Shown: positions 16,648-24,850 of the stretch, piece by piece | Layout: each line of letters begins with the position of its first letter | Position numbering within the stretch: the stretch's first letter is position 1 | Assembly: GCF_017995515.1 (NCBI RefSeq) | Contig: NZ_JAGOIT010000032.1 | Coordinates: 1 to 34,528, forward strand | DNA: 34,528 nt | Direction: 5' to 3' | From: Propionivibrio sp. | Lineage (GTDB): Bacteria > Pseudomonadota > Gammaproteobacteria > Burkholderiales > Rhodocyclaceae | Made by a program: the position numbers and the translations under genes | Notes under the pieces: model-generated | Databases searched by the model: none | Told to the model about the DNA's origin: nothing | The model's input: the letters and a program-made list of their open reading frames with translations, nothing else

Positions 16648-17016
16648 ATGCTAAACCAATCGACGTATCTGCAACTTGATCTGACGACGGGCGAGCCTGT
16701 GTCTCTGACCGGAACGGTCGGCTGCGAAGTGCGCTGCATGGACGGCGAAATCTGGATCACCGAGGAAAACGGCGGCGAGGATATTTCGCTGAAACCTGGC
16801 GACAGCTTCCGCCTGACGCATCCGGGCAAGACGATCATCGAATCGGTTGGTGGTGTCGGCGCAGCGCATTGCCGCCTGTACCCGGCCGAACTGAGCCATT
16901 CGCTCCTGGCGCGCACGGCGCAAAAGATTCGCCACTGGCTGTTTGGCCGGATGGGCGGCGGTCTGGTCGTCGGCGGCCGCGGCAGCTTCGGCGTCGGCAT
17001 CGACCATTTCGCCTGA
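16648..17016 (+). CDS. DUF2917-type protein of unknown function
   Basis: A 122-residue soluble protein. The first 75 residues form a run of short beta-strand-like segments with a cupin-like feel (LTGTVGCEVRCMDGEIWI, then GGEDISLKPGDSFRLTHPGKTIIES), matching what I know of DUF2917 proteins. The C-terminal part has a basic amphipathic stretch (ARTAQKIRHWLFGRM) and a Gly-rich tail (GGGLVVGGRGSFGVG). No catalytic residues are evident. A strong AAAGGAG at 16634-16640 fixes the ATG at 16648. Its divergence from a GcvA-like LysR gene suggests control by that regulator. Function unknown. Confidence 0.75.
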   Translation: MLNQSTYLQLDLTTGEPVSLTGTVGCEVRCMDGEIWITEENGGEDISLKPGDSFRLTHPGKTIIESVGGVGAAHCRLYPAELSHSLLARTAQKIRHWLFGRMGGGLVVGGRGSFGVGIDHFA

Positions 17017-17040
17017 TCGTTCGCCACAGATAGAACGGCA

Positions 17041-17074
17041 AAGCGGCACCGGGGAAGTCCTCCCGGTGCCGCTT
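17041..17074. terminator. Perfect 13-bp stem-loop between convergent genes
   Basis: AAGCGGCACCGGG at 17041-17053 pairs perfectly with CCCGGTGCCGCTT at 17062-17074 around an 8-base loop. It lies between the DUF2917-type gene and the convergent HAD phosphatase gene and can act on both strands. U-tracts are weak on both sides (GGCTTTGCG on the right), so strength is uncertain. Confidence 0.6.
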
Positions 17075-17097
17075 GGCTTTGCGTGACCGCTTTCGGG

Positions 17098-17898
17098 TTA
17101 GTCGGCGCGACCGATCGGCGAATGCAGCGCAAGTTCGTTGAGCACGGTCGCGATACCGTCCAGATGCAGCGCCGGCGCGATGCGATTGGCGATCGCCTTC
17201 AGCTCCGGGTGGCCGTTGCCCATGGCGACGCCGAGGCCGACGCCCTGCAGCATCTCCATGTCGTTCAGCCCGTCGCCGAAGGCGATCGCGTGATCGGCGA
17301 GGAAACCGGTGCGCGCGAGAACCCACTGGCAGCCGGTCCACTTGTTGATCGCCTTGGGCATGACGTCGAGCGCCGTCCGGTGCCAGCGCACGGTGTCGAA
17401 CTGCGGATAACGCTCGCGGATGGCCGGACGCAGCGTTGCGTCGAGGCTCTCGTCGAAGAACAGCCAGGCCTGGCCGATGTCTTCGGCGACGTTGCGCACG
17501 TGCTCGGGGTCGGCGACGATGCCGACGCTCCGGAGCGGCGTCGTCGTGCTTGGCACGTCGGCGCTGACGTAGCCAATGCCGCCGTGGTTGGCGCCGAAAT
17601 GGTGGCCCAGCGCCGTGATCCAGTCGAACAGGTCGGTCAGCGCGCTGGCGTCGAGCGCCGCCTTGAATACTTCTCTCTCACCTTCGAAGATGCGCGCGCC
17701 GTTCAGCGTGATCGCGTAGCTCGGCCGGACGAGGTCGATGAACGGCTTGGCGTGCTCGTAGCTGCGCCCGGTGGCGATGACGACGGTGTGCCCGGCCGGG
17801 TGCAGCGCCTGGATCGCGTCGAGCGCGGACTGGGGAATTTCACGCGTGTCGTGGTCGAGCAGCGTGTTGTCGATGTCGAAGAAATAGATGTTGGACAT
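17098..17898 (-). CDS. HAD-superfamily hydrolase, Cof-type (subfamily IIB)
   Basis: A 266-residue haloacid dehalogenase-type phosphatase. Motif I is FDIDNTLLD near the N-terminus (nucleophile Asp and acid/base Asp two residues later). Motif II is the Thr in VVIATGRSYEH. Motif III Lys lies in the middle (KAINKWTG), and motif IV is FGDGLNDMEML followed by GVAMGNGHPELK, all typical of Cof/YidA-like sugar-phosphate or nucleotide phosphatases. The substrate is not readable. ATG at 17898 is chosen by family N-terminus; no strong ribosome-binding sequence is seen. It lies downstream of the cytochrome gene and its 18-bp hairpin, so probably has its own promoter or weak read-through. Confidence 0.87.
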   Translation of the reverse strand: MSNIYFFDIDNTLLDHDTREIPQSALDAIQALHPAGHTVVIATGRSYEHAKPFIDLVRPSYAITLNGARIFEGEREVFKAALDASALTDLFDWITALGHHFGANHGGIGYVSADVPSTTTPLRSVGIVADPEHVRNVAEDIGQAWLFFDESLDATLRPAIRERYPQFDTVRWHRTALDVMPKAINKWTGCQWVLARTGFLADHAIAFGDGLNDMEMLQGVGLGVAMGNGHPELKAIANRIAPALHLDGIATVLNELALHSPIGRAD

Positions 17899-17924
17899 GG
17901 TTGGGCGGGATGGGCGCACAAGAC

Positions 17925-17967
17925 AACACGGCCCGGCCTGCAGGCGGATTGCAGGCCGGGCCGTGTT
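17925..17967 (-). terminator. Perfect 18-bp stem-loop after the cytochrome gene
   Basis: Bases 17925-17942 (AACACGGCCCGGCCTGCA) are perfectly complementary to 17950-17967, with a 7-base loop. The hairpin begins 7 bases past the cytochrome stop codon on the reverse strand. The 3' tail there is TTGTCTTGTG, only mildly U-rich. It is probably the terminator of the flavin reductase/cytochrome transcript. Confidence 0.65.
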
Positions 17968-17974
17968 CGCAGAC

Positions 17975-18418
17975 TTACTTGGATTTTTCGATCAGGTATT
18001 CGACGGCCGCCTTGAGTTCGTCGTCGGTGAGATCCGCAGCGCCGCCGCGGGCCGGCATCGCATTCTTGCCGGTGGCCGCCGACTTGAGCAGCGCCTCGGC
18101 GCCGGTCGCGATGCGCGCGGCCCACGCGGCCTTGTCGCCGGTCTTCGGTGCACCGGCGACCCCGGCTTCGTGGCAGGCCTTGCAGATGGTGTTGTAGACC
18201 GTTTCGCCGCTGCGCGGCTTGCCGTCCGATGGCGGTGCCGCCTTCTGCATTTCCACGCGTGCGACCGGCTGAATGCGCAGCTCGGCCTCGTCGCCGCTGG
18301 CGTCGGTCGGCGCCTTGCCGATCATCGACAGCGGCCAGACAACGAGGATCAGAACGGCGGCAACGGCGACGGTGATCCACATGATCGCGCGCGAAGAGTG
18401 GGGTTTGTTGTTATCCAT
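17975..18418 (-). CDS. Membrane-anchored cytochrome c5-like protein
   Basis: A 147-residue single-heme c-type cytochrome. An uncleaved N-terminal anchor (about residues 11-33, IMWITVAVAAVLILVVWPL) is followed by a linker and a cytochrome c domain (about 68-147). The heme-binding motif is CKACH at 79-83, and the likely axial Met is M121 in NAMPARGG, the pattern of cytochrome c5/CycB-type proteins. It should carry electrons at the periplasmic face of the inner membrane, partner unknown. GAGG precedes the ATG. It lies 73 bases downstream of the flavin reductase gene on the same strand; a functional link is not shown. Confidence 0.9.
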   Translation of the reverse strand: MDNNKPHSSRAIMWITVAVAAVLILVVWPLSMIGKAPTDASGDEAELRIQPVARVEMQKAAPPSDGKPRSGETVYNTICKACHEAGVAGAPKTGDKAAWAARIATGAEALLKSAATGKNAMPARGGAADLTDDELKAAVEYLIEKSK

Positions 18419-18491
18419 GGCAAGCCTCGTAAGTCAGCGGTAATTGGGTTCCGTTGGGTTGGTCGGTATCGTACAGCGTTTCTGCGCCGGT

Positions 18492-19115
18492 TCAGTCCGT
18501 GCGGTGGACCTGATGCGTTTCGGTCTTCTTCAGCCGTCGGTAATTTCCGCCGTGGAAGATCAGCGGTGCGACGTTTGCGTCCTGTTCGAACTGCTCGACG
18601 TAGCCGACGAAGATCAGGTGGTCGCCGCCCGCGTAGTGCGCGTGTTGCGTGCACTCGAACCAGGCGCAACAGCCTTCGATCAGCGGCACGTCGGCGAGCC
18701 CCGGGCGGGTGGCGACGTCGGCAAAGCGATTGCCGCTGCGCGAGGCGAAGCGGTTGGAAAGCAGCTCCTGCTCGGCCGAAAGCACGTTGACGGCGTAGTG
18801 ACTCGCGCTGCGGAAGGCTTCGAGACTCGGCGACGACAACGACAGGCTCCAGAGAATCAGCGGCGGGTCAAGCGACACCGAGTTGAACGAGCTGATGGTC
18901 ATGCCGAGCGGCTCGCCGTCGCGCCCCCTGGCCGTGATGACGGTGATGCCGGTGGCAAAGCTGCCGAGCGCACGGCGAAAGTCGCGGCAGTTCATGTCCG
19001 GATTGCGCGGGTTCGGCTGCTTGGGCGCGTTGCCCGCGTCGCAGGTCGCGCACGGCAGATCGCCCGTCGCAGTTGGCGTTTCAGGGCAGTTTGCGGCAGC
19101 GTTGGCGTGAGTCAT
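18492..19115 (-). CDS. Flavin reductase family protein (FMN-binding split barrel)
   Basis: A 207-residue protein whose residues 41-205 form the FMN-binding split barrel of the flavin reductase-like family. It contains FRRALGSFATGITVIT, then TISSFNSVSLDPPLILWSL and the C-terminal HFVGYVE-like strand (HLIFVGYVEQFEQD). Relatives supply reduced FMN/FAD to two-component monooxygenases. The first 40 residues are unusual: Pro/Ala/Asn-rich with cysteines at 10, 22 and 25 (CATC). The core could also start at the internal ATG at 18995, but neither start has a good ribosome-binding sequence. No partner monooxygenase is nearby. Confidence 0.85.
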   Translation of the reverse strand: MTHANAAANCPETPTATGDLPCATCDAGNAPKQPNPRNPDMNCRDFRRALGSFATGITVITARGRDGEPLGMTISSFNSVSLDPPLILWSLSLSSPSLEAFRSASHYAVNVLSAEQELLSNRFASRSGNRFADVATRPGLADVPLIEGCCAWFECTQHAHYAGGDHLIFVGYVEQFEQDANVAPLIFHGGNYRRLKKTETHQVHRTD

Positions 19116-19321
19116 CGGCAGCTCGGGGCAGTTTTGAGAGGCATGCTAAGATCGGTGCGCTTGCGAGAAGTTCAGGCGCCCGGCGGGTCTGTTCTGTTCG
19201 TATCGTCGCGCTCTGCCGCGCATTCGGCTTCAGTTGGTCAGTCAGCTGAAGGCATGCTCGCGCACACGGCGCCGATTATCGCCCGCAGTCGATGGACTGT
19301 CGAGAAGCCCTGAGTCAGAAA

Positions 19322-20386
19322 ATGTCCAAGCATCCAGATTCCCTTTGCATCCCGGCGGACGATTCCTTTTCCCGTCGTCTGACTGACTGGCAGCGCCGGC
19401 ACGGGCGCCACGATCTGCCGTGGCAGAACACGCGCGATGCGTATCGCATCTGGCTGTCAGAGATCATGTTGCAGCAGACGCAGGTGAGCACCGTCATTCC
19501 CTATTACGAGCGCTTTCTCGAGCGCTTCCCGAGCATCGCCGAACTGGCGACCGCTCCGCTCGAGACGGTGCTCGGACTCTGGTCCGGCCTTGGCTACTAC
19601 GCGCGGGCGCGCAATCTGCACCGCTGCGCGCAGGTGCTCGTCGCCGAACATGGCGGCGCATTTCCAAAAGAGCCGGAACATATCGCCGAGTTGCCGGGCA
19701 TTGGCCGCTCGACGGCGGCGGCGATCGCCGTCTTCGCCTTCGGCAGGCGCGCGGCGATTCTCGACGGCAACGTCAAGCGCGTGCTGGCGCGCTGTTTTTC
19801 TATAGACGGTTTTCCCGGTTCGGCCGCGAGCGAGAAGGTGTTCTGGCAACTCGCTGAGGCGCTGCTCCCGTTGACCGGCATCGAGGCCTATACGCAGGGG
19901 CTCATGGATCTTGGTGCGACGTTGTGCACACGCGCTAACTACGCGTGTGCGATCTGCCCCATGAGCGACATATGTGTTGCACGCCGGGAGGGCCGGCAAG
20001 GCGAACTGCCGGCGGCTCGCCCGCGCAAGGTTTTGCCGGAGCGCGAAACGAGCCTGTTGCTCTTGACCGACGGGGAGCACGTCCTGCTCGAACGACGGCC
20101 GCCCAGCGGTATCTGGGGCGGTCTGCTGAGCTTGCCGGAAGGCGATGCGGCCACGGCCGACGAACTTGTCCGGCGTCACGGACTCCGTTTGCTCGCCGCT
20201 CAGCCGATGGCGACACTCAGGCACACCTTTACGCACTTTCGCCTGAACATCCAGACCGTTTGCTGCCGCGTCGAGCGTGTGTCCGGCGTGGCCGGCGAGC
20301 CGGGCTGGGAATGGCTGGATCTGGCGAGTATCGAATCGGCTGCGCTGCCGACGCCGATCCGCCGTCTGCTTGCATCGCTCGACTAA
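19322..20386 (+). CDS. mutY: A/G-specific adenine DNA glycosylase MutY
   Basis: Removes adenine mispaired with 8-oxoguanine; 354 residues, as usual. The catalytic Glu is E47 in SEIMLQQTQ, the helix-hairpin-helix is LPGIGRST at 124-131, and the catalytic Asp is D148 in ILDGNVKR. The [4Fe-4S] ligands C202, C209, C212 and C218 have the C-x6-C-x2-C-x5-C spacing. A C-terminal Nudix-like domain (about 240-354, with WGGLLSLPEG and TLRHTFTHFRL) recognises 8-oxoG. The ATG at 19322 is chosen over one at 19292 on family length; neither has a strong ribosome-binding sequence. Its stop codon is 3 bases from that of the convergent receiver-repeat gene. Confidence 0.95.
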   Translation: MSKHPDSLCIPADDSFSRRLTDWQRRHGRHDLPWQNTRDAYRIWLSEIMLQQTQVSTVIPYYERFLERFPSIAELATAPLETVLGLWSGLGYYARARNLHRCAQVLVAEHGGAFPKEPEHIAELPGIGRSTAAAIAVFAFGRRAAILDGNVKRVLARCFSIDGFPGSAASEKVFWQLAEALLPLTGIEAYTQGLMDLGATLCTRANYACAICPMSDICVARREGRQGELPAARPRKVLPERETSLLLLTDGEHVLLERRPPSGIWGGLLSLPEGDAATADELVRRHGLRLLAAQPMATLRHTFTHFRLNIQTVCCRVERVSGVAGEPGWEWLDLASIESAALPTPIRRLLASLD

Positions 20387-20389
20387 TCG

Positions 20390-22111
20390 TCAGGGCGCAT
20401 CGGCCGCGCCGCGCGCGCCGCCGAGCGGAACGACCTCGATGCCGTACTTGCGGGCCACCTGTTGGTAGAGCTCGCTCGCCGAAATCACCTTGGCGTTGCG
20501 CAAGTCCTTGGCCTGCGCCAGCTGCAGGTAGCGGATGCCGCGCTGCGCCATGTCCTCGTTCCAGCCCTTGCGGTCGAGCAGGGTGAAGATGGCCTTGCTG
20601 GCGTTGATCAGGAACTGCAGGTTGGGCACGCGCTCGGCGGCTTCGATCAGCATCTGTACCGATGCCACCAGGTCGCCGCCGCGCGCGGCGAGCACGCCGC
20701 GGTTGTTGAGTTCGACGATTTCGCGGCCGACCTTGGCCAGCATCGACTGGCCGGCTTCCTCGTTGCCGGTCTTGGCGAAGACGCCCTGGATCTGGGCGAT
20801 CACGCCGCGATCCTCGTGGTTCTCGGCGGCGACCTTGCTCAGAATCTCCTTGGCGCGGTCTTCCTCGCCGGAAGTCAGGCAGGCGTGCGCCAGATCGACG
20901 GCGATTTTCTGCGATAAGGCCCGGGCCTTGGGGTCGTCACCGATGTCGGCGTGCAGCGCGAGTGCCTTCTCGAGAGCTGCCTTTGCCTTGGCCGGTTCGC
21001 CTTCCTGGTTGCAGCACAGGCTGTCCATGACCGAGGCGGCGAGTTCGCCGTGCTTGTTGCCGCGCCATTCGCGCCGAAGCTCCTGGGTGATCATGCGCGC
21101 GCCGTCGGTATGGCCGCGGTCGAGCATGACGCGCGTCAGGTTGGTGTAGTCGTCGATGACGCGCAGCGACGATCCCCGGTGGCGTTCGAGCACCTTGCTG
21201 TAGGCGCGTTCGGCGACGTCGAGGTCGTCGTTGCGCACGGCGATCTCGGCGACCATGCGCTGGCGCACGGAATTGTTGGGCGAGATGGCCGAGGCCTTCT
21301 GCAGTGTTTCCTGCGCCTCGGCGAGCTTGCCCATCTCCTCGCGCACGTTGGCGACGAAGTCGTAGGCCACCAGGTATTCCGGGAAATCGTCGATGATCGA
21401 GGCGCCGATCATTTCCGCCTCGGCCAGCGCATCCATTCCGCGCAGCGCAATCGCCAGCCCCATGCGCGCCCAGGGCACCATGGCGTTGTCGAGCACCTGC
21501 TGATAGACCGCCTTGGCCTCCTCGTAGCGGCCGAGCGCGTTGAGGATTTCGCCCTTGAAGCGCAGGGTGTCGTAGAGGAACTGGTCGTCCTTGCCGATCA
21601 GCGCCTCGCACGCGGCGAGCGCGTCGTTGAATGCGCCGTTGTCGAGGTGGCGGAAAACGCGTTCGAAGTACTTCTTCTTGTAGAGTGCCTTGGCCAGGCG
21701 GCTCTGCAGCTGATCGGCGGTGAATGGCTTGATCAGGTAATCGTCGGGCGCGAGCTCGGCGACCGAGACGACGTTGTGGTAGCCGCGTTCGGCGGTGACG
21801 ACCATATAGACGGTCGACAGCGAGATCAGGCGTTGCTGCCGGAGTTCCTCGAGCAACTGCTGGCCGTCGCGCCCGTCGTCAAGATGGTAGTCGGCGAAGA
21901 TGATGTCGAAGGAATAGGCCTTGACCTGGCGCATTACCTCGGTCGAGTTCGACGCGTTATGCACGGCGCTGATGCCGAGCGTCGACAGGATCATGCGCAG
22001 GGTGTTGCGCGCACTGGCGTGGCGGTCGACGAGCAGCACTCGCATGCGCGGCAGCTCCTTGCCGATGCGGCGCATGATCTCGGACGTATCGTTGGTGTCG
22101 GACGTGGCCAT
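20390..22111 (-). CDS. CheY-like response regulator with C-terminal tetratricopeptide-type repeats
   Basis: A 573-residue cytoplasmic protein. Residues about 23-140 form a receiver domain with VLLVDRHASAR, the phosphoacceptor D74 in IIFADYHL, T106 in VVTAE and K128 in LIKPF. Only one acidic residue precedes the D74 strand in the usual place (VDR), so the metal pocket is slightly reduced. Residues about 150-560 are alpha-helical with TPR-like repeats (for example ILNALGRYEEAKAVYQQVL and KLAEAQETLQKASAISPNN). There is no DNA-binding or enzymatic output domain, so it probably acts by protein interaction. Start chosen at the ATG at 22111, preceded by AAGG; a TTG at 22147 is also in frame. No histidine kinase is nearby. 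Confidence 0.85.
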   Translation of the reverse strand: MATSDTNDTSEIMRRIGKELPRMRVLLVDRHASARNTLRMILSTLGISAVHNASNSTEVMRQVKAYSFDIIFADYHLDDGRDGQQLLEELRQQRLISLSTVYMVVTAERGYHNVVSVAELAPDDYLIKPFTADQLQSRLAKALYKKKYFERVFRHLDNGAFNDALAACEALIGKDDQFLYDTLRFKGEILNALGRYEEAKAVYQQVLDNAMVPWARMGLAIALRGMDALAEAEMIGASIIDDFPEYLVAYDFVANVREEMGKLAEAQETLQKASAISPNNSVRQRMVAEIAVRNDDLDVAERAYSKVLERHRGSSLRVIDDYTNLTRVMLDRGHTDGARMITQELRREWRGNKHGELAASVMDSLCCNQEGEPAKAKAALEKALALHADIGDDPKARALSQKIAVDLAHACLTSGEEDRAKEILSKVAAENHEDRGVIAQIQGVFAKTGNEEAGQSMLAKVGREIVELNNRGVLAARGGDLVASVQMLIEAAERVPNLQFLINASKAIFTLLDRKGWNEDMAQRGIRYLQLAQAKDLRNAKVISASELYQQVARKYGIEVVPLGGARGAADAP

Positions 22112-22241
22112 GACGGGAACCTTACGCGACAGTTCGGCAGCGATCAAGCAAGAACAATGTGATATTTCCGGTTGTTCGACACGGCGCTCGGCCGGGTGTC
22201 TGCAGTGACCTGCCGATGCGCCCGAAACCTGTTATTTTTCA

Positions 22242-22262
22242 GCGGATTGGCGTAGAATCCGC
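22242..22262 (+). promoter_or_regulatory. Putative mnmG -10 element within an inverted repeat
   Basis: TAGAAT at 22253-22258 is a five-of-six -10 match about 40 bases ahead of mnmG. It sits inside a 7-base inverted repeat, GCGGATT at 22242-22248 and AATCCGC at 22256-22262, separated by 7 bases. The -35 is weak (CTGTTA at 22229-22234, 18-base spacing). The repeat could be an operator or just a small RNA hairpin. Confidence 0.4.
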
Positions 22263-22297
22263 ATCCCTTCAGAACCTCCGGATTTCACGGACTCCCC

Positions 22298-24205
22298 ATG
22301 CAGTTTCCTGACCGCTTCGACGTGATCGTGGTCGGTGGCGGCCATGCCGGCACCGAAGCAGCGCTCGCCAGTGCGCGCATGGGCGTCAAGACGCTGCTGC
22401 TCACGCACAGCCTCGACACGCTCGGCGCGATGAGTTGCAACCCCTCGATCGGCGGCATCGGCAAGGGCCATCTGGTCAAGGAAGTCGATGCGCTCGACGG
22501 CGCGATGGCGGCGGCGACCGACGAGGCCGGCATCCAGTTTCGCATCCTCAATTCGAGCAAAGGGCCGGCCGTGCGCGCGACGCGGGCACAAGCCGATCGC
22601 GTCTTGTACAAGCAGGCGATCCGTGGTCGCCTAGAGAATCAGCCAAACCTGACCCTCTTCGCGCAGGCCTGTGACGACCTGATCATGGAAGGCGATCGCG
22701 TCGTCGGCGCCGTGACCCAGCTCGGTGTGCGCTTTGCTGCGCGCGCCGTCGTGCTCACCGCCGGCACCTTCCTTAACGGAAAGATTCACGTCGGCCTGTC
22801 GAACACGACGGGCGGGCGCATGAGCGAGCCGCCCTCCGTTTCACTCGCGGCGCGGCTGCGCGAGTTGCAACTGCCGGTTGGCCGCCTGAAGACGGGCACG
22901 CCGCCGCGGCTCGACGGCAAGACGATCGACTTCTCGGTGATGGCCGAGCAGCACTCCGACGATCCGCTGCCGGTGTTCTCCTTGCTCGGCAAGGCGAGCC
23001 AGCATCCGCGCCAGTTGCCGTGCTGGGTGACCAGCACCAACGAACGCACGCACGAGATCATCCGCGGCGGACTCGACCGCTCGCCGATGTACACCGGCGT
23101 CATCGAAGGCGTCGGGCCGCGCTACTGCCCGTCGATCGAGGACAAGATCCACCGCTTCGCGTCGAAGAACAGCCACAACATCTTTCTCGAACCCGAGGGG
23201 CTGACGACGCACGAGATCTACCCGAACGGCATTTCGACGAGCCTCCCCTTCGACGTGCAGCTGGCGCTCGTGCGTTCGATGAAGGGGCTGGAGAACTGCC
23301 ACATCCTGCGTCCCGGCTACGCCATCGAGTACGACTACTTCGACCCGACCGGACTGCACGCGTCGCTGGAGACCAAGGCGATCAGGGGTCTGTTCTTCGC
23401 CGGGCAGATCAACGGCACCACCGGCTACGAGGAAGCCGCCGCACAAGGCCTGCTCGCCGGCGCCAACGCGGCGTTGCAGGTGCAGGGCAAGGACGCGTGG
23501 TCGCCGCGGCGCGACGAGGCCTACCTCGGTGTACTCGTCGACGACCTGATCACGCGCGGCGTCTCCGAGCCGTACCGCATGTTCACCAGCCGCGCCGAGT
23601 ATCGGCTGTCGCTGCGCGAGGATAACGCCGACATGCGCCTGACCGAACAGGGCCGCCGTCTCGGCCTCGTCGGCGATGCCCGCTGGGCGGCTTTCTGCGC
23701 AAAACAGGAAGCGATTGCCCGCGAGCAGGAGCGCCTGCGTTCGACCTGGGTGCAGCCGGCGAGAGTCTCGGTGGAAGAGGCGACGCGTGTGCTCGGCAAA
23801 GCGATCGAACGCGAGTATTCGCTCTACGACCTGCTGCGCCGTCCGGATGTGAGCTATCAAAGCCTGATGACCTTGATCGTCGGCGATGAGCCGGTCGCAG
23901 TCGGTACGCTTGACGCACTCGTCGTCGAGCAGGTCGAAATCCAGGCCAAGTATCAGGGCTATATCGACCGGCAAGCCGAGGAAGTCGCCAAGACGCTCTC
24001 CAGCGAGGAGGCACGTTTGCCGGACGATATCGATTACCGCGCCATCGGCGGCCTGTCGAACGAGATTCAGCAAAAGCTGATCCGCCATCGGCCGGAAACG
24101 ATCGGCCAGGCGTCGCGCATCCAGGGCATGACGCCGGCGGCGATCTCGATTCTCCTCGTTCATCTCAAACGCGGTGCGCTGGCAGCAGCGCGCCCGGAAG
24201 CATGA
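22298..24205 (+). CDS. mnmG: tRNA uridine-5-carboxymethylaminomethyl modification enzyme MnmG (GidA)
   Basis: FAD-dependent enzyme that, with MnmE, installs carboxymethylaminomethyl groups at the wobble uridine of certain tRNAs; 635 residues, full length. The N-terminal dinucleotide-binding motif is [12 protein letters not shown] at about 11-22. The family signatures [20 protein letters not shown] (split: [19 protein letters not shown]) and [13 protein letters not shown] are present, as is [17 protein letters not shown]. The C-terminal helical domain (about 550-635) includes [17 protein letters not shown]. It heads a group with rsmG, parA and parB; its stop overlaps the rsmG start (ATGA). Confidence 0.97.
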   Translation: MQFPDRFDVIVVGGGHAGTEAALASARMGVKTLLLTHSLDTLGAMSCNPSIGGIGKGHLVKEVDALDGAMAAATDEAGIQFRILNSSKGPAVRATRAQADRVLYKQAIRGRLENQPNLTLFAQACDDLIMEGDRVVGAVTQLGVRFAARAVVLTAGTFLNGKIHVGLSNTTGGRMSEPPSVSLAARLRELQLPVGRLKTGTPPRLDGKTIDFSVMAEQHSDDPLPVFSLLGKASQHPRQLPCWVTSTNERTHEIIRGGLDRSPMYTGVIEGVGPRYCPSIEDKIHRFASKNSHNIFLEPEGLTTHEIYPNGISTSLPFDVQLALVRSMKGLENCHILRPGYAIEYDYFDPTGLHASLETKAIRGLFFAGQINGTTGYEEAAAQGLLAGANAALQVQGKDAWSPRRDEAYLGVLVDDLITRGVSEPYRMFTSRAEYRLSLREDNADMRLTEQGRRLGLVGDARWAAFCAKQEAIAREQERLRSTWVQPARVSVEEATRVLGKAIEREYSLYDLLRRPDVSYQSLMTLIVGDEPVAVGTLDALVVEQVEIQAKYQGYIDRQAEEVAKTLSSEEARLPDDIDYRAIGGLSNEIQQKLIRHRPETIGQASRIQGMTPAAISILLVHLKRGALAAARPEA

Positions 24206-24849
24206 CTCAGCCGGAACAGCTCGCGCAGGGGCTGGCGCAGATGGGCATCGATTTGCCCGCCGCCGCGCAGGCGAAGCTCCTTGCCTACGCGGCGCTGCTC
24301 TACAAGTGGAACAAGACGTTCAGTCTGACCGCGCTACGCGAGGAAGAAAAGGCAGTCAGCCATCACCTGCTCGATTCGCTGGCGATTCTCCCGTTCGTTC
24401 CGGCCGGCAATCTGCTCGACGTCGGAAGTGGCGGCGGCATGCCGGGAATCCCGCTGGCCATCGCGCGTTCCGAGTTGCAGGTGACGCTGCTCGACAGCAA
24501 TTCCAAGAAGACCGCATTTCTGCGCCAGGCAGCGATCGAGCTCGCCTTGCCCAATCTGGCCGTTCACTGCGGACGGGTCGAACAGTATGATCCGCCGATG
24601 CGGTTTGCCGCGATCACCTCGCGGGCTTTTGCCGAGCTGGCTGATTTCGTCGGTCTTTCCCGACACCTGCTGGCTGAAGGCGGACGCTGGCTGGCCATGA
24701 AGGGTGTTCGGCCGCAGGACGAGATCGCGCGTTTGCCAAACGACGTCGGCGTCGAAAGCGTTCATCGGCTGATCGTTCCAGGGGTCGAAGGCGAGCGTCA
24801 TCTGGCCATCGTGCAATGCATCGAGGCGAACAAGGCAGGGGAGAGTTGA
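24202..24849 (+). CDS. rsmG: 16S rRNA (guanine527-N7)-methyltransferase RsmG (GidB)
   Basis: S-adenosylmethionine-dependent methyltransferase that modifies G527 (E. coli numbering) of 16S rRNA; 215 residues. The SAM-binding loop is [17 protein letters not shown] at about 71-87, followed by [16 protein letters not shown], which is characteristic of RsmG. The N-terminal helices contain [13 protein letters not shown]. The start codon overlaps the mnmG stop by 4 bases (ATGA), so translation is probably coupled. The mnmG-rsmG-parA-parB order is common in bacteria. Confidence 0.95.
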   Translation: MTQPEQLAQGLAQMGIDLPAAAQAKLLAYAALLYKWNKTFSLTALREEEKAVSHHLLDSLAILPFVPAGNLLDVGSGGGMPGIPLAIARSELQVTLLDSNSKKTAFLRQAAIELALPNLAVHCGRVEQYDPPMRFAAITSRAFAELADFVGLSRHLLAEGGRWLAMKGVRPQDEIARLPNDVGVESVHRLIVPGVEGERHLAIVQCIEANKAGES

Positions 24850-24850
24850 G

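Noticed and set aside
22280-22292. TTTCACG-like half of a parS palindrome ahead of mnmG
   Set aside because: The second half (CGTGAAA) is missing, so it does not form the parS consensus.
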